Source: Angiostrongylus vasorum (lineage: Eukaryota; Nematoda; Chromadorea; Rhabditida; Metastrongylidae). Taken from it: a stretch of DNA of 64,000 nucleotides. Position 1 is the first letter of the stretch. Each line of letters begins with the position of its first letter. The position numbers and the translations under genes were made by a program. Shown one piece after another: positions 49,068 through 60,012 of this stretch. The notes beneath the pieces were generated by a model, which worked only from the letters and a program-made list of their open reading frames with translations, was not told the origin of the DNA and did not search any database. The DNA is taken from NCBI GenBank assembly GCA_018806985.1, contig JADANN010000424.1:1045001-1109000 (forward strand). Reading direction: 5' to 3'.

Positions 49068-52000
49068 ATGGGTAAAGACAGAGACCCCGGGGGCCAGGCG
49101 ATGAGTTCAAAGGACCCAAAAATGCAAGCAGCTAAAATTCGATTACTAGATGGAACGTGCAAAGACTTTGAACTGCATGTAAGTTGTTTCCATGGCTAAT
49201 GTATTTTTGCTCTTAAAAATTAATGTTACTGTTTTTTATTTGTAGATTTGACGGTGATCCGTCATTCTTCAACACAGCTGTTTTTGCATCCATCACCGAA
49301 ACCTACCTTTTTACAGCTTTTGAGCTACTGTCAAGTTCACAGTTGCACAAAAGGATAAAATAAAGGATAAAGCTTTCTGGCGTTGATCAATCACTGAGTG
49401 ATGCGCCATGCATTCGACTTCACTAAGTGTCGCTGGAGGTGATTGAATGCATATCTGGCCTTTACAATGACTCGCGGTGGCCTACCGATGTATCGAGCCA
49501 ACGCTGCTATCCTCCCAGACAAGTCCGGTACCAGTTTGTCGACCACAGAGGGATGGAAGGCTTGGTGAGCTTCGAGTGCAGGGATCGATCCCATGTGTGT
49601 ATTGCAGGGAGCCTCCGACCACTGCGCCACACGCACCCATTTGCACAAATGGGATATAATTTGTTGCGGTTGTTTTCCTTTTCGCCCACACCGGTTCTTT
49701 TTGAGTTGTTTTGAAATTCTGGCTATATTGTATGGTTTAAATACATCAGAAAATTACATTCGGACCATTTAAGGCCACGTGTTCTTCGTACGATCAAAGT
49801 TGTAGTGGTAATATTTCCAAAATTTTATTTTGACTCATATACATGGTTTTGAAATATTTCAGCGCGGTTCAGACGGCGAAGCACTTTTTACACTCGTAAG
49901 TGCTGATTTGTCCATCGAGGAGCGTGAATACTTCTCTCTGTGCTTTTATGACACTGAGGGAACTAGACATTGGCTATACAACAACAAAAAAATACTGAGA
50001 CAGCTCAAAGGTAATCACTTACAGATACCTCACTTTATGGCGACCGGTTCATCGTGTAGTAATTCCCAGGGCCGAGTGTCTGTTAACCTGGGTGTTCATA
50101 AGTAATGTTCTCTCTTTCTTCTCTGTTGGAGTTTGAAAGTATTTGGCTGCGTTGACTGCGCATCAGTTTGACCGTTCCAGGTTTTAATGAAAGCGAGCTC
50201 CGTTAAAAAAGCTGACCAGTGTAAAATAAATGGTCTAATAGCAACGTCGTGTCTACTTTCCAAGCAAACAGTAACTAGCATGAAAGCCGTCTTTATACTA
50301 GAAATTAGAACCACCCTTATCAGAGGAAATTAGATTCTACTCGTTTTTCAAATTTAATGACGCCACGTTATTAACTAAGCTTTATATCGCATTCATTTAG
50401 GTCTCCCGTGGGAGTTCTGTTTTGAAGTCAAATTCTATCCGACCGCACCATCTTCTCTAAATGATGATCATGCGCGCTACAATTTGTTTCTTCAGTTGCG
50501 AAACGACATATGTTCCGGGCGGTACGTCTAAGCTTTTTATAACATAAGCTTAAAGAGTTTTTCGAAGCAGAAATTTCGAGTCGTAAAGTAGTTAACCATC
50601 ATGAAGTATGGCGAGACATCTCGTACGGTTGCCCATATGTTTTACATGTGCTGGATGAAATATATGAGTAACTTGTGATAAATTAGATTGTGTGAACGAT
50701 GTCTTCGCAATAAAAAAAGGTTGGGTGTTGCAGACAATAATACCTTAACCCAAAGCTTGCGTTATGCTTTTCATTCAATAGTACGGATAGATACACAACT
50801 TAACACTGATGCTGTGACTGACTTCAGCCGGGAACAGCCTCCTACTACACTTGCAAATCTACGAAAAGATATTTATGAACGAGTTCATTGGCCAGTATGA
50901 CTAGCAGTTAACCTATATTTAAATGAGTATGGAAATACAGAAATAGGCGCGAAAACGTGAGCAGCAAAAAACATCCAAATGTTGATGGCAGTGTTTTTTG
51001 TTAGAATACATACTCTTGATACACACAGAGCGATAGAACGAAATCTCTTCTACGCTAATGTTATGTTCTCCACTCCTGAAGGGCTCCAGTTATCGGAAAA
51101 TTACCGTTTATTGTCAGAAACCAGCAAGTTTGCAAAGGCTGAAAGTTACGCACAGTCGCAAATGATGGGGACACTGAGAAATGCGTTGCCGTTGTGTTTT
51201 AATGTTCATAAGGTTTCATTTTGTTTTATTGATCCGCGATAAAACATTTACTGCCTTCGGAAAGTCCTGAACCAATTTGATCAGTATAAGATTTGTCGTA
51301 ATCTTTTATCAACAAAATACTACGACGTACATTTCGTGTGTTATAGGCTACCGGCAACTATTGACACATATGCTACACTGGGTTCTCTAGTGGCGCAGTC
51401 GGAATTTGGTGATGCTAAACCGACCAGTGAATACGAGCACTATTTGAGATCAACAAAATTCGCTCCTCAAAGTAGCGAACAGCTGATTGGAATGATAGCA
51501 GTGAAGCATAAGGAGCACAAGTTTGTGCCGTTCTATGTTTGCCTTGACTTTTTGCAAGGGATTTTAACCATGGCTGGTGTACTATGCTCGGCTTGGCATT
51601 GCCGTCATTTTTAGCTATTCTGTCTATTTTACGCGAGCCGTCTTCACTTCATCTGCGAAAGTCTTCGAGCTCTGCGTGTGGATTTGGTTGTCCCTTGAGG
51701 ATTGTTGTCTTTTTTAGGAATGTCGTTGAATGCTGGTTGAGTCGATTCCACCTCAAGTCTGGGATTGCTTTGCTAGGGGCGTCCTCACATGAATTGGAGA
51801 AAGTGGGCTGATCCCAGACAAGTCCGTTACCACTTTCCTGTACTTAGAGTGTTGGGGAGCTCTGATGATCCTGGGATGAGATTGATTGTATTTCACATAA
51901 TATCCTGTCATGAAAAAATAATAGACACTAAATAAAAGGTTAAGTGTTGTGATTTTGACTGCAAACTCAGTTTAACTAGGTTTAATGCCGATTTGTGCTT

Positions 52001-53640
52001 CCCAAATCATTCCCGTTGACGGAGTGGAACGGTTGGGGTGAAGAACTCGTTAAGAGAAAGGCAAAGCAGGGCCTGACTGGTGCAATAGTCAACACATGTG
52101 CCCGTGAGAAGAGTAATCACAGATCCGCACCCAGTCTGCGGTCCGAGTTTTGCAAATATCTGGGCGTTATTATGTTTTTAATAAATCCTCACAGGTAGTG
52201 TGTAGCACACTGGTTAGAGATACCGTACAACTCATGCATGGTCCTTGCTTCAATCCCACATTGCGCTAACCAAACCACCTACACTTCCTGGCCCAAACTT
52301 CTTGGTTCACTAAGTTGGTGCCACATTGTCCTAGAAAAGCTGCTTTCCATCCTCCAAGGCTGGAAATTAAATGTGGTGGAGGCGTGCAGAACACCTTAGC
52401 TTTCCAGAGATTTTGAAGAGAATGGAATCGCGCTATACAAGTATTCAACGACATATATGATGGTGAAAAAAATGCTCCGGTTGCAGAGTAACCTTTATTC
52501 GGAGTGCTGTAGATAACGGATTGAAAAAACCGAACTGAATAGTACAAGTGATGACACCTGCTCGACATGTTGAAAACTGTCATATAAATAGGAGTGAAAC
52601 AGATATATAAGCGGATTAAAACAATTTCAGAGTAGAAAATCTTTAAGCTTATTTTGTTGTTTCTAGAGGGCTTACCTCAGGTGAAGCTGAAAATTTATAT
52701 ATGGACACATGTAAGCAACAATCTATGTATGGGATTTTTGTATTCAATGCGAAGGTAAAGTTGTTTCTAGTCGTTTAGTTTCCTCTTCGTGTTGTCTTTT
52801 ATTTTTCCATGTCATCTTTTACATACAGGACAGTAAGGGCGTTGCTGTTGGAATTGGTGTATGCGCACATGGTATTTACATATACAAGGAACAAATCCGT
52901 GTTAACCGATTTCCTTGGCAAGGTATCATCAAGATTAGCTATCGTAAAAATCAGTTCGCGATAAAGCTCAAAGCTGGAGAGGTTTGTTCTTGGGTCTTGC
53001 AAATTTCATGATTTTATGCTATGAAAGTTTTCGTACACAAACGCGAAGGACTTTTCAGGTTGACAAGAAAGAGGTCACAGTTGTATACAAATTCAAAGAC
53101 CATCAGCATGCAAAACGCACTTGGAAGTGTGCTGTCGAACACCATACTTTCTTTAGGCAATAATTTTTTTTAATCGTCTTTATACAATTAATGCTACTAC
53201 TTTTGCGCCACGTTTTGCTGTTGTCCTTTAGGCTCATTCAACCGGATGAAAAACCGAAATCATCACTGTTCCGATGGGGATCAGCCCGTTTCCGATATCA
53301 GGGGCGCACTCAGTTTCAAACGAAAATGGCTTCACAAATGTTCGACAAACCAGCTGTAGCAGAAGTGCAGCGTGCTAGTAGTGCACGTCTCACTCACTCG
53401 CTGGATAACGGTTTGTACACATGTGGTCTATTCAGTTGCATTTGTTTCACAACTAAAGTTTTGAATTGTATATCAGTAGAGGAACCTTGCTGAGAGTTAT
53501 ATTCAAGAGTTTTGGAGAGTTTGTGTAGTGGTCACCAAAACGTTTAATCATATGTTCGTATTTTAGTTGCAAAGGAGCAAGTCGTAGGAGGTCACGTTTC
53601 TCCTCTGCATTACGCAGATAATGAACTGGGATCATACGAG
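49068..53640 (+). CDS. frm-1: Protein 4.1/Coracle-type FERM protein, FERM and FERM-adjacent exons (FRM-1-like)
   Basis: Band 4.1 proteins tie membrane proteins to the spectrin-actin cortex, and Coracle acts at septate junctions. Nine exons give 382 residues in one frame: 49068-49178, 49863-50010, 50401-50521, 51347-51520, 52667-52754, 52829-52981, 53059-53156, 53232-53410, 53567-53640. Landmarks: KIRLLDGT and RHWLYNNKKILRQLKG (FERM lobe 1); LPWEFCFEVKFYP, YNLFLQLRNDI and SLVAQSEFGD (lobe 2); GVCAHGIYIY, RFPWQGIIKISYRKN and CAVEHHTFFRL (lobe 3); then the FERM-adjacent FRWGSARFRYQGRTQ segment. All splice sites are canonical except a GC donor after exon 7. The ATG lies 6 bases after an acceptor-like CCAG, so a trans-spliced or untranslated 5' exon is possible. 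Introns carry SINE, foldback and tRNA-like repeats. The FRM-1 assignment rests on the FERM plus FA arrangement. Confidence 0.9.
49352..49640 (-). mobile_element. SINE-A copy, FERM gene intron 1
   Basis: Well-preserved, with TTGCACAAA duplicated at 49343-49351 and 49641-49649. Confidence 0.92.
51610..51860 (-). mobile_element. SINE-F copy, FERM gene intron 4
   Basis: Minus-strand centre (GAATGCTGGTTGAGTCG, TCTGGGATTGCTTTGC) and tail. The head is poorly kept. Confidence 0.65.
51880..52190 (-). repeat. Foldback element D arm, FERM gene intron 4
   Basis: TTGTATTTCACATAATATCC, TTTAATGCCGATTTGTGC and AAAGGCAAAGCAGGGCC match the right-hand D arm. A smaller D-like scrap is at 21230-21300 and another at 41300-41400. 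Confidence 0.5.
52195..52400 (+). mobile_element. Divergent tRNA-like SINE, FERM gene intron 4
   Basis: GTGTAGCACACTGGTTAGAG head and CTTCAATCCCAC B-box-like block, then a diverged body with TTGGTGCCACATTGTCC. Confidence 0.5.
53157..53231 (+). other. GC-AG intron in the FERM gene
   Basis: Exon 7 ends CTTTAG and the next bases are GCAATA, with no GT donor in frame. Joining AG to the G after the CCTTTAG acceptor at 53231 restores FFRLIQPDEKP, the conserved end of the FERM domain. The 75-base intron is therefore of the minor GC-AG class. Confidence 0.75.
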
Positions 53641-53852
53641 GTACGGTTATCATATATTCCGTTTGGAATAGATGTGAATATAATACAATGGATGTGAATA
53701 TAATAGGCCGTCACACTTTCTGCGCTTCCTCAGAGTATATCATGTGCGTTCTACTGTACTGTTCCCAAAGCGCCTAAATTCAATTCCGTTGAATATACTA
53801 ATTCTTTTCTTTCACAGTAAAGGGTTCATTTATGGCTTTCCTTGTCATTGAT

Positions 53853-54138
53853 CCAAGGACGCGTGTGGCGAAGTGGTTGGGGGCGCCAATACGACGCATT
53901 CGTGGGAATTGATCCCCTCGCCTATGGTCCACTAAGCCCTCCATCCCTCCGGGCTCGACAAATTGGTACCAGATTTGTCTGGGAGGATAGCAGCATTAGC
54001 TCGATACATCGGTGGGCCACCGCGAGTCATTGTAAAGGCCAGATATGCATTCAGTCACCTCCAACGATACTTAATGAAGTCGACTGCTTGGCGCATCCCT
54101 CAGGGATTGATCAACGCCGAGAGCTTTTTTAACCTTTG
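53853..54138 (+). mobile_element. SINE-A copy, FERM gene intron 9
   Basis: TGTCATTGAT duplicated at 53843-53852 and 54139-54148. Head GCGTGTGGCGAAGTGG, body close to consensus. Confidence 0.93.
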
Positions 54139-54577
54139 TGTCATTGATGTAGAACGCGAACACCATTCTCGTTTTTCTATTTTGCTGAATTATCTTGTGG
54201 TATAGGAGCGAACAAGACGACATTTTCGTTGTACTGATAACTGTATTTGGCAGCGAAACGGGTTTCATACTTCATAAGTAATTGCGTAGTAAGTAGTTGA
54301 ACGGCAACTGAGAAAAAAGAATGGTTGTAACTAGTAATCGTTTCGCAAATTTTTTGTTCATTTTATACTGTTGGAAATGTGTAATTCCCACCCACAATTT
54401 TTTTTCTTGTTTGAGTCAGCCGTGTTAAATGCCGTCCATAATGATAGCTAGATCAACAAACGGTTAAAAGGTGCCCTAAAAAAGATTTCTGTGGGTAATA
54501 GTCAGATCTATTGTCAGGTTTCGTTATGAAGAATCCAGTTACTTTTTATACGTGTTTAACTTTCGCTAAATTTGCAG

Positions 54578-55972
54578 CCAATGCCCTCTCCTGCAGCGTG
54601 CTACAACATCAGTGGTCAAAGAGAAAATCGAAAGCTCAACGACAAGGTGGGTAATGACCTCCCATCTAGAGATGATGATGAGGATGATGATGATGAGCTT
54701 GTCTCACACGCCTATTGAATCGCCGTTGTCTGCTGCTTATTATCTTTATGAACACTCATATGCAACTCCACCTACTTCAAATGAGTTCTTACTATTACAG
54801 AGCTTAAAACATACTACCTCATATCTTTGCCAAACATCGAATCGAAATGGCTTACCTTCGACCCGTCATACATGTGTAGAATCAAGTAGTAATTCGTATC
54901 CTTTCCCTTATCGTGATCATTTATCACACGGTCTCATAAACTCTACCGTAAGGCAACCAGACGTGGAGGAACATCCGATCAGCGATTACGTGCAGGTATA
55001 CCACACTGGGCATTACCATAATCTTGGTCATGGGGCTCGGTCTCAACAGCTAAATCTTCATGGTTATAATAACCATCGAAATGGCATTGCTACTATTCGC
55101 CGAATCAATCCAGATAATGAGCTGGATTATCACCCAATTCGCTACTTTGTGGACATACAACATTCAGGGATTCAGTTACATGCCTCGCGTACGCAGATTG
55201 CGACATCCAGGACATGAGGAAATTCGTGATGCAAAAACCGTCCGACTACGCCTTTGAAACAGCATCAAAGGCACACTTAGAGCGTTTAGAACCTAGTGAA
55301 GAACTTACGGCTTACAATATTCGGAAGTACTCGTTAGTATATCATCCTGGGTATTCTCATGTTTTCCACCGGAAGAGTTTAAATGGAAATATGCCGCCGA
55401 TACGGTTAGTCGCAAGAATATTACCGACATCACCACTTCTGAAAAAAGTTACGACATGAATCTGAAGAAAATGAATTTCATGATTGCCCTGTTAATGGCA
55501 AATCAAATACAGAAGCATTTTCCAATAAAGAAATATCAAAACCCCACAAATTTTCGGTACTAAAGGTGTGCAGCGAAACGATGAAGTCAACAGAAAATGG
55601 TGATAAATCCCAGCGAATAACTAAAAAATAAGGACAAAAGCAATTTTGCATTGGACACCACTGAAAAGTGGTCAAGTTTACTAAATTCCCATCACACCAC
55701 CAACATTAACGAAGTGGTGAGCAAAGAAGCTACTCATACAGTTTTTACCGATCAGCATGGAGGGTGTTCATCTAGCCGGTGGCGATATGGCTGCGATGAA
55801 GAAGTTGAAAAAGATAACGTTCGAGAAGAGACTTGTGGCTTAGCGTCTACGTCGTACGACGGCTCGCTTGGACTAACAACCAAGCAGTCTGATTTACAAT
55901 CAGCACCGTTACGAGAACATGTTCAAGCATATCTACGTGGTCATTCGTGGGATTCTGTAAACTTTTCGAAGA
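54578..55972 (+). CDS. frm-1: FERM protein C-terminal tail, frame interrupted
   Basis: Begins after a TTTGCAG acceptor, in phase with the FA exon, and reads PMPSPAACYN then an acidic DDDEDDDDE stretch before a TGA at 54716-54718. Protein-like sequence continues in other frames: from about 54700 (SHTPIESPLSAAYYLYEH), from about 55200 (PSEELTAYNIRKYSLVYHPGYS), from about 55458 (ENEFHDCPVNGKS), then the long frame from 55651. At least four single-base frame changes are needed, one at an A6 run near 55612. A repeated Tyr-His-x-Gly pattern (VQVYHTGH, LVYHPGYS, VQAYLRGHS) suggests old, degenerate relatives of the array that follows. The options are real short isoforms ending at the TGA, decay, or homopolymer errors. 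Confidence 0.55.
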
Positions 55973-58900
55973 TTGACCATAATTTGAGTGCTTCAGCGGC
56001 GAAAAAACCAGCGAAGAAGATGCGGTGCGACAAATTCCGATTAATTGCGCGTGTACCGCACAGTGCGTCGGCGGATGATTCGGTTTCGACTAAGCTGGAA
56101 GGAAGGCGGAGGGAGGATTCAACCGGATTTCTTGGATTCTGGAAACCAGGTAGTCGTAGGCATGACAGGGACTCTGTAGCATTATCAGCATATCCTAGTA
56201 GTGATAAATATGTTGGACAGTTAGATGACATCAATCGTCAGGAGGATATTGACCAGCTTCCTTTCGACGTTCCAACTCCCGCTGTGTACAAACCTACTGC
56301 TGATCCTTATGGAAGTACTCATCGTATGCCTTTGGTTACTCGATGGAGACATGACGGTGATGAAGAAGTTGTTGAGAAAGATCACGTTCGGCCAGAGACG
56401 TATGGTATAGCGTCTACGTCGTATGACGGCCCTCTTGAACTAACAACTCGAGAGTCCGATTTACTGTCAACACCGTTGGAAGAACATGCTCAAGTGTATC
56501 ATCATGGTCAATCGTGGGATTCTGCCAAGGATTCGATGTCTGACCATAATTTGAGTGCTTCAGCGGCGAAAAAAACCAGCGAAGAAGATGCGGTGCGACA
56601 AATTCGATTAATTGCGCTTGTACCGCACAGTGCGTCGGCGGATGATTCGGTTTCGACTAAGCTGGAAGGAAGGCGGAGGGAGGATTCAACTGGATTTCTT
56701 GGATTCTGGAAACCAGGTAGTCGTAGGCATGACAGGGACTCTGTAGCATTATCAGCATATCCTAGTAGTGATAAATATGTTGGACCGTTAGATGACATCA
56801 ATCGTCAGGAGGATATTGACCAGCTTCCTTTCGACGTTCCAACTCCCGCTGTGTACAAACCTACTGCTGATCCTTATGGAAGTACTCATCGTATGCCTTT
56901 GGTTACTCGATGGAGACATGACGGTGATGAAGAAGTTGTTGAGAAAGATCACGTTCGGCCAGAGACGTATGGTATAGCGTCTACGTCGTATGACGGCCCT
57001 CTTGAACTAACAACTCGAGAGTCCGATTTACTGTCAACACCGTTGGAAGAACATGCTCAAGTGTATCATCATGGTCAATCGTGGGATTCTGCCAAGGATT
57101 CGATGTCTGACCATAATTTGAGTGCTTCAGCGGCGAAAAAAACCAGCGAAGAAGATGCGGTGCGACAAATTCGATTAATTGCGCGTGTACCGCACAGTGC
57201 GTCGGCGGATGATTCGGTTTCGACTAAGCTGGAAGGAAGGCGGAGGGAGGATTCAACCGGATTTCTTGGATTCTGGAAACCAGGTAGTCGTAGGCATGAC
57301 AGGGACTCTGTAGCATTATCAGCATATCCTAGTAGTGATAAATATGTTGGACCGTTAGATGACATCAATCGTCAGGAGGATATTGACCAGCTTCCTTTCG
57401 ACGTTCCAACTCCCGCTGTGTACAAACCTACTGCTGATCCTTATGGAAGTACTCATCGTATGCCTTTGGTTACTCGATGGAGACATGACGGTGATGAAGA
57501 AGTTGTTGAGAAAGATCACGTTCGGCCAGAGACGTATGGTATAGCGTCTACGTCGTATGACGGCCCTCTTGAACTAACAACTCGAGAGTCCGATTTACTG
57601 TCAACACCGTTGGAAGAACATGCTCAAGTGTATCATCATGGTCAATCGTGGGATTCTGCCAAGGATTCGATGTCTGACCATAATTTGAGTGCTTCAGCGG
57701 CGAAAAAAACCAGCGAAGAAGATGCGGTGCGACAAATTCGATTAATTGCGCTTGTACCGCACAGTGCGTCGGCGGATGATTCGGTTTCGACTAAGCTGGA
57801 AGGAAGGCGGAGGGAGGATTCAACCGGATTTCTTGGATTCTGGAAACCAGGTAGTCGTAGGCATGACAGGGACTCTGTAGCATTATCAGCATATCCTAGT
57901 AGTGATAAATATGTTGGACCGTTAGATGACATCAATCGTCAGGAGGATATTGACCAGCTTCCTTTCGACGTTCCAACTCCCGCGGTGTACAAACCTACTG
58001 CTGATCCTTATGGAAGTACTCATCGTATGCCTTTGGTTACTCGATGGAGACATGACGGTGATGAAGAAGTTGTTGAGAAAGATCACGTTCGGCCAGAGAC
58101 GTATGGTATAGCGTCTACGTCGTATGACGGCCCTCTTGAACTAACAACTCGAGAGTCCGATTTACTGTCAACACCGTTGGAAGAACATGCTCAAGTGTAT
58201 CATCATGGTCAATCGTGGGATTCTGCCAAGGATTCGATGTCTGACCATAATTTGAGTGCTTCAGCGGCGAAAAAAACCAGCGAAGAAGATGCGGTGCGAC
58301 AAATTCGATTAATTGCGCGTGTACCGCACAGTGCGTCGGCGGATGATTCGGTTTCGACTAAGCTGGAAGGAAGGCGGAGGGAGGATTCAACCGGATTTCT
58401 TGGATTCTGGAAACCAGGTAGTCGTAGGCATGACAGGGACTCTGTAGCATTATCAGCATATCCTAGTAGTGATAAATATGTTGGACCGTTAGATGACATC
58501 AATCGTCAGGAGGATATTGACCAGCTTCCTTTCGACGTTCCAACTCCCGCGGTGTACAAACCTACTGCTGATCCTTATGGAAGTACTCATCGTATGCCTT
58601 TGGTTACTCGATGGAGACATGACGGTGATGAAGAAGTTGTTGAGAAAGATCACGTTCGGCCAGAGACGTATGGTATAGCGTCTACGTCGTATGACGGCCC
58701 TCTTGAACTAACAACTCGAGAGTCCGATTTACTGTCAACACCGTTGGAAGAACATGCTCAAGTGTATCATCATGGTCAATCGTGGGATTCTGCCAAGGAT
58801 TCGATGTCTGACCATAATTTGAGTGCTTCAGCGGCGAAAAAAACCAGCGAAGAAGATGCGGTGCGACAAATTCGATTAATTGCGCGTGTACCGCACAGTG

Positions 58901-60012
58901 CGTCGGCGGATGATTCGGTTTCGACTAAGCTGGAAGGAAGGCGGAGGGAGGATTCAACCGGATTTCTTGGATTCTGGAAACCAGGTAGTCGTAGGCATGA
59001 CAGGGACTCTGTAGCATTATCAGCATATCCTAGTAGTGATAAATATGTTGGACCGTTAGATGACATCAATCGTCAGGAGGATATTGACCAGCTTCCTTTC
59101 GACGTTCCAACTCCCGCGGTGTACAAACCTACTGCTGATCCTTATGGAAGTACTCATCGTATGCCTTTGGTTACTCGATGGAGACATGACGGTGATGAAG
59201 AAGTTGTTGAGAAAGATCACGTTCGGCCAGAGACGTATGGTATAGCGTCTACGTCGTATGACGGCCCTCTTGAACTAACAACTCGAGAGTCCGATTTACT
59301 GTCAACACCGTTGGAAGAACATGCTCAAGTGTATCATCATGGTCAATCGTGGGATTCTGCCAAGGATTCGATGTCTGACCATAATTTGAGTGCTTCAGCG
59401 GCGAAAAAAACCAGCGAAGAAGATGCGGTGCGACAAATTCGATTAATTGCGCTTGTACCGCACAGTGCGTCGGCGGATGATTCGGTTTCGACTAAGCTGG
59501 AAGGAAGGCGGAGGGAGGATTCAACTGGATTTCTTGGATTCTGGAAACCAGGTAGTCGTAGGCATGACAGGGACTCTGTAGCATTATCAGCATATCCTAG
59601 TAGTGATAAATATGTTGGACCGTTAGATGACATCAATCGTCAGGAGGATATTGACCAGCTTCCTTTCGACGTTCCAACTCCCGCTGTGTACAAACCTACT
59701 GCTGATCCTTATGGAAGTACTCATCGTATGCCTTTGGTTACTCGATGGAGACATGACGGTGATGAAGAAGTTGTTGAGAAAGATCACGTTCGGCCAGAGA
59801 CGTATGGTATAGCGTCTACGTCGTATGACGGCCCTCTTGAACTAACAACTCGAGAGTCCGATTTACTGTCAACACCGTTGGAAGAACATGCTCAAGTGTA
59901 TCATCATGGTCAATCGTGGGATTCTGCCAAGGATTCGATGTCTGACCATAATTTGAGTGCTTCAGCGGCGAAAAAACCAGCGAAGAAGATGCGGTGCGAC
60001 AAATTCGATTAA
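55651..60012 (+). CDS. Longest open frame through the 189-residue repeats of the FERM protein tail
   Basis: An open frame of 1,453 codons crosses one divergent half-unit and the first seven homogenised units, ending at a TAA just after the first A6 run that lacks a compensating base (59971). Each unit encodes 189 residues that are hydrophilic and rich in S, D, E, R and H: LIARVPHSASADDSVST, EDSTGFLGFWKPG, KYVGPLDDINRQEDIDQLPF, YGSTHRMPLVTRWRHD, EEHAQVYHHGQSWD. No hydrophobic membrane segment or known domain is seen. That such a long frame survives with codon-preserving variants (Arg/Leu, silent C/T and G/T) supports translation as the tail of the FERM protein. No methionine or splice acceptor is evident at its start. 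Confidence 0.6.
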   Translation: MDTTEKWSSLLNSHHTTNINEVVSKEATHTVFTDQHGGCSSSRWRYGCDEEVEKDNVREETCGLASTSYDGSLGLTTKQSDLQSAPLREHVQAYLRGHSWDSVNFSKIDHNLSASAAKKPAKKMRCDKFRLIARVPHSASADDSVSTKLEGRRREDSTGFLGFWKPGSRRHDRDSVALSAYPSSDKYVGQLDDINRQEDIDQLPFDVPTPAVYKPTADPYGSTHRMPLVTRWRHDGDEEVVEKDHVRPETYGIASTSYDGPLELTTRESDLLSTPLEEHAQVYHHGQSWDSAKDSMSDHNLSASAAKKTSEEDAVRQIRLIALVPHSASADDSVSTKLEGRRREDSTGFLGFWKPGSRRHDRDSVALSAYPSSDKYVGPLDDINRQEDIDQLPFDVPTPAVYKPTADPYGSTHRMPLVTRWRHDGDEEVVEKDHVRPETYGIASTSYDGPLELTTRESDLLSTPLEEHAQVYHHGQSWDSAKDSMSDHNLSASAAKKTSEEDAVRQIRLIARVPHSASADDSVSTKLEGRRREDSTGFLGFWKPGSRRHDRDSVALSAYPSSDKYVGPLDDINRQEDIDQLPFDVPTPAVYKPTADPYGSTHRMPLVTRWRHDGDEEVVEKDHVRPETYGIASTSYDGPLELTTRESDLLSTPLEEHAQVYHHGQSWDSAKDSMSDHNLSASAAKKTSEEDAVRQIRLIALVPHSASADDSVSTKLEGRRREDSTGFLGFWKPGSRRHDRDSVALSAYPSSDKYVGPLDDINRQEDIDQLPFDVPTPAVYKPTADPYGSTHRMPLVTRWRHDGDEEVVEKDHVRPETYGIASTSYDGPLELTTRESDLLSTPLEEHAQVYHHGQSWDSAKDSMSDHNLSASAAKKTSEEDAVRQIRLIARVPHSASADDSVSTKLEGRRREDSTGFLGFWKPGSRRHDRDSVALSAYPSSDKYVGPLDDINRQEDIDQLPFDVPTPAVYKPTADPYGSTHRMPLVTRWRHDGDEEVVEKDHVRPETYGIASTSYDGPLELTTRESDLLSTPLEEHAQVYHHGQSWDSAKDSMSDHNLSASAAKKTSEEDAVRQIRLIARVPHSASADDSVSTKLEGRRREDSTGFLGFWKPGSRRHDRDSVALSAYPSSDKYVGPLDDINRQEDIDQLPFDVPTPAVYKPTADPYGSTHRMPLVTRWRHDGDEEVVEKDHVRPETYGIASTSYDGPLELTTRESDLLSTPLEEHAQVYHHGQSWDSAKDSMSDHNLSASAAKKTSEEDAVRQIRLIALVPHSASADDSVSTKLEGRRREDSTGFLGFWKPGSRRHDRDSVALSAYPSSDKYVGPLDDINRQEDIDQLPFDVPTPAVYKPTADPYGSTHRMPLVTRWRHDGDEEVVEKDHVRPETYGIASTSYDGPLELTTRESDLLSTPLEEHAQVYHHGQSWDSAKDSMSDHNLSASAAKKPAKKMRCDKFD

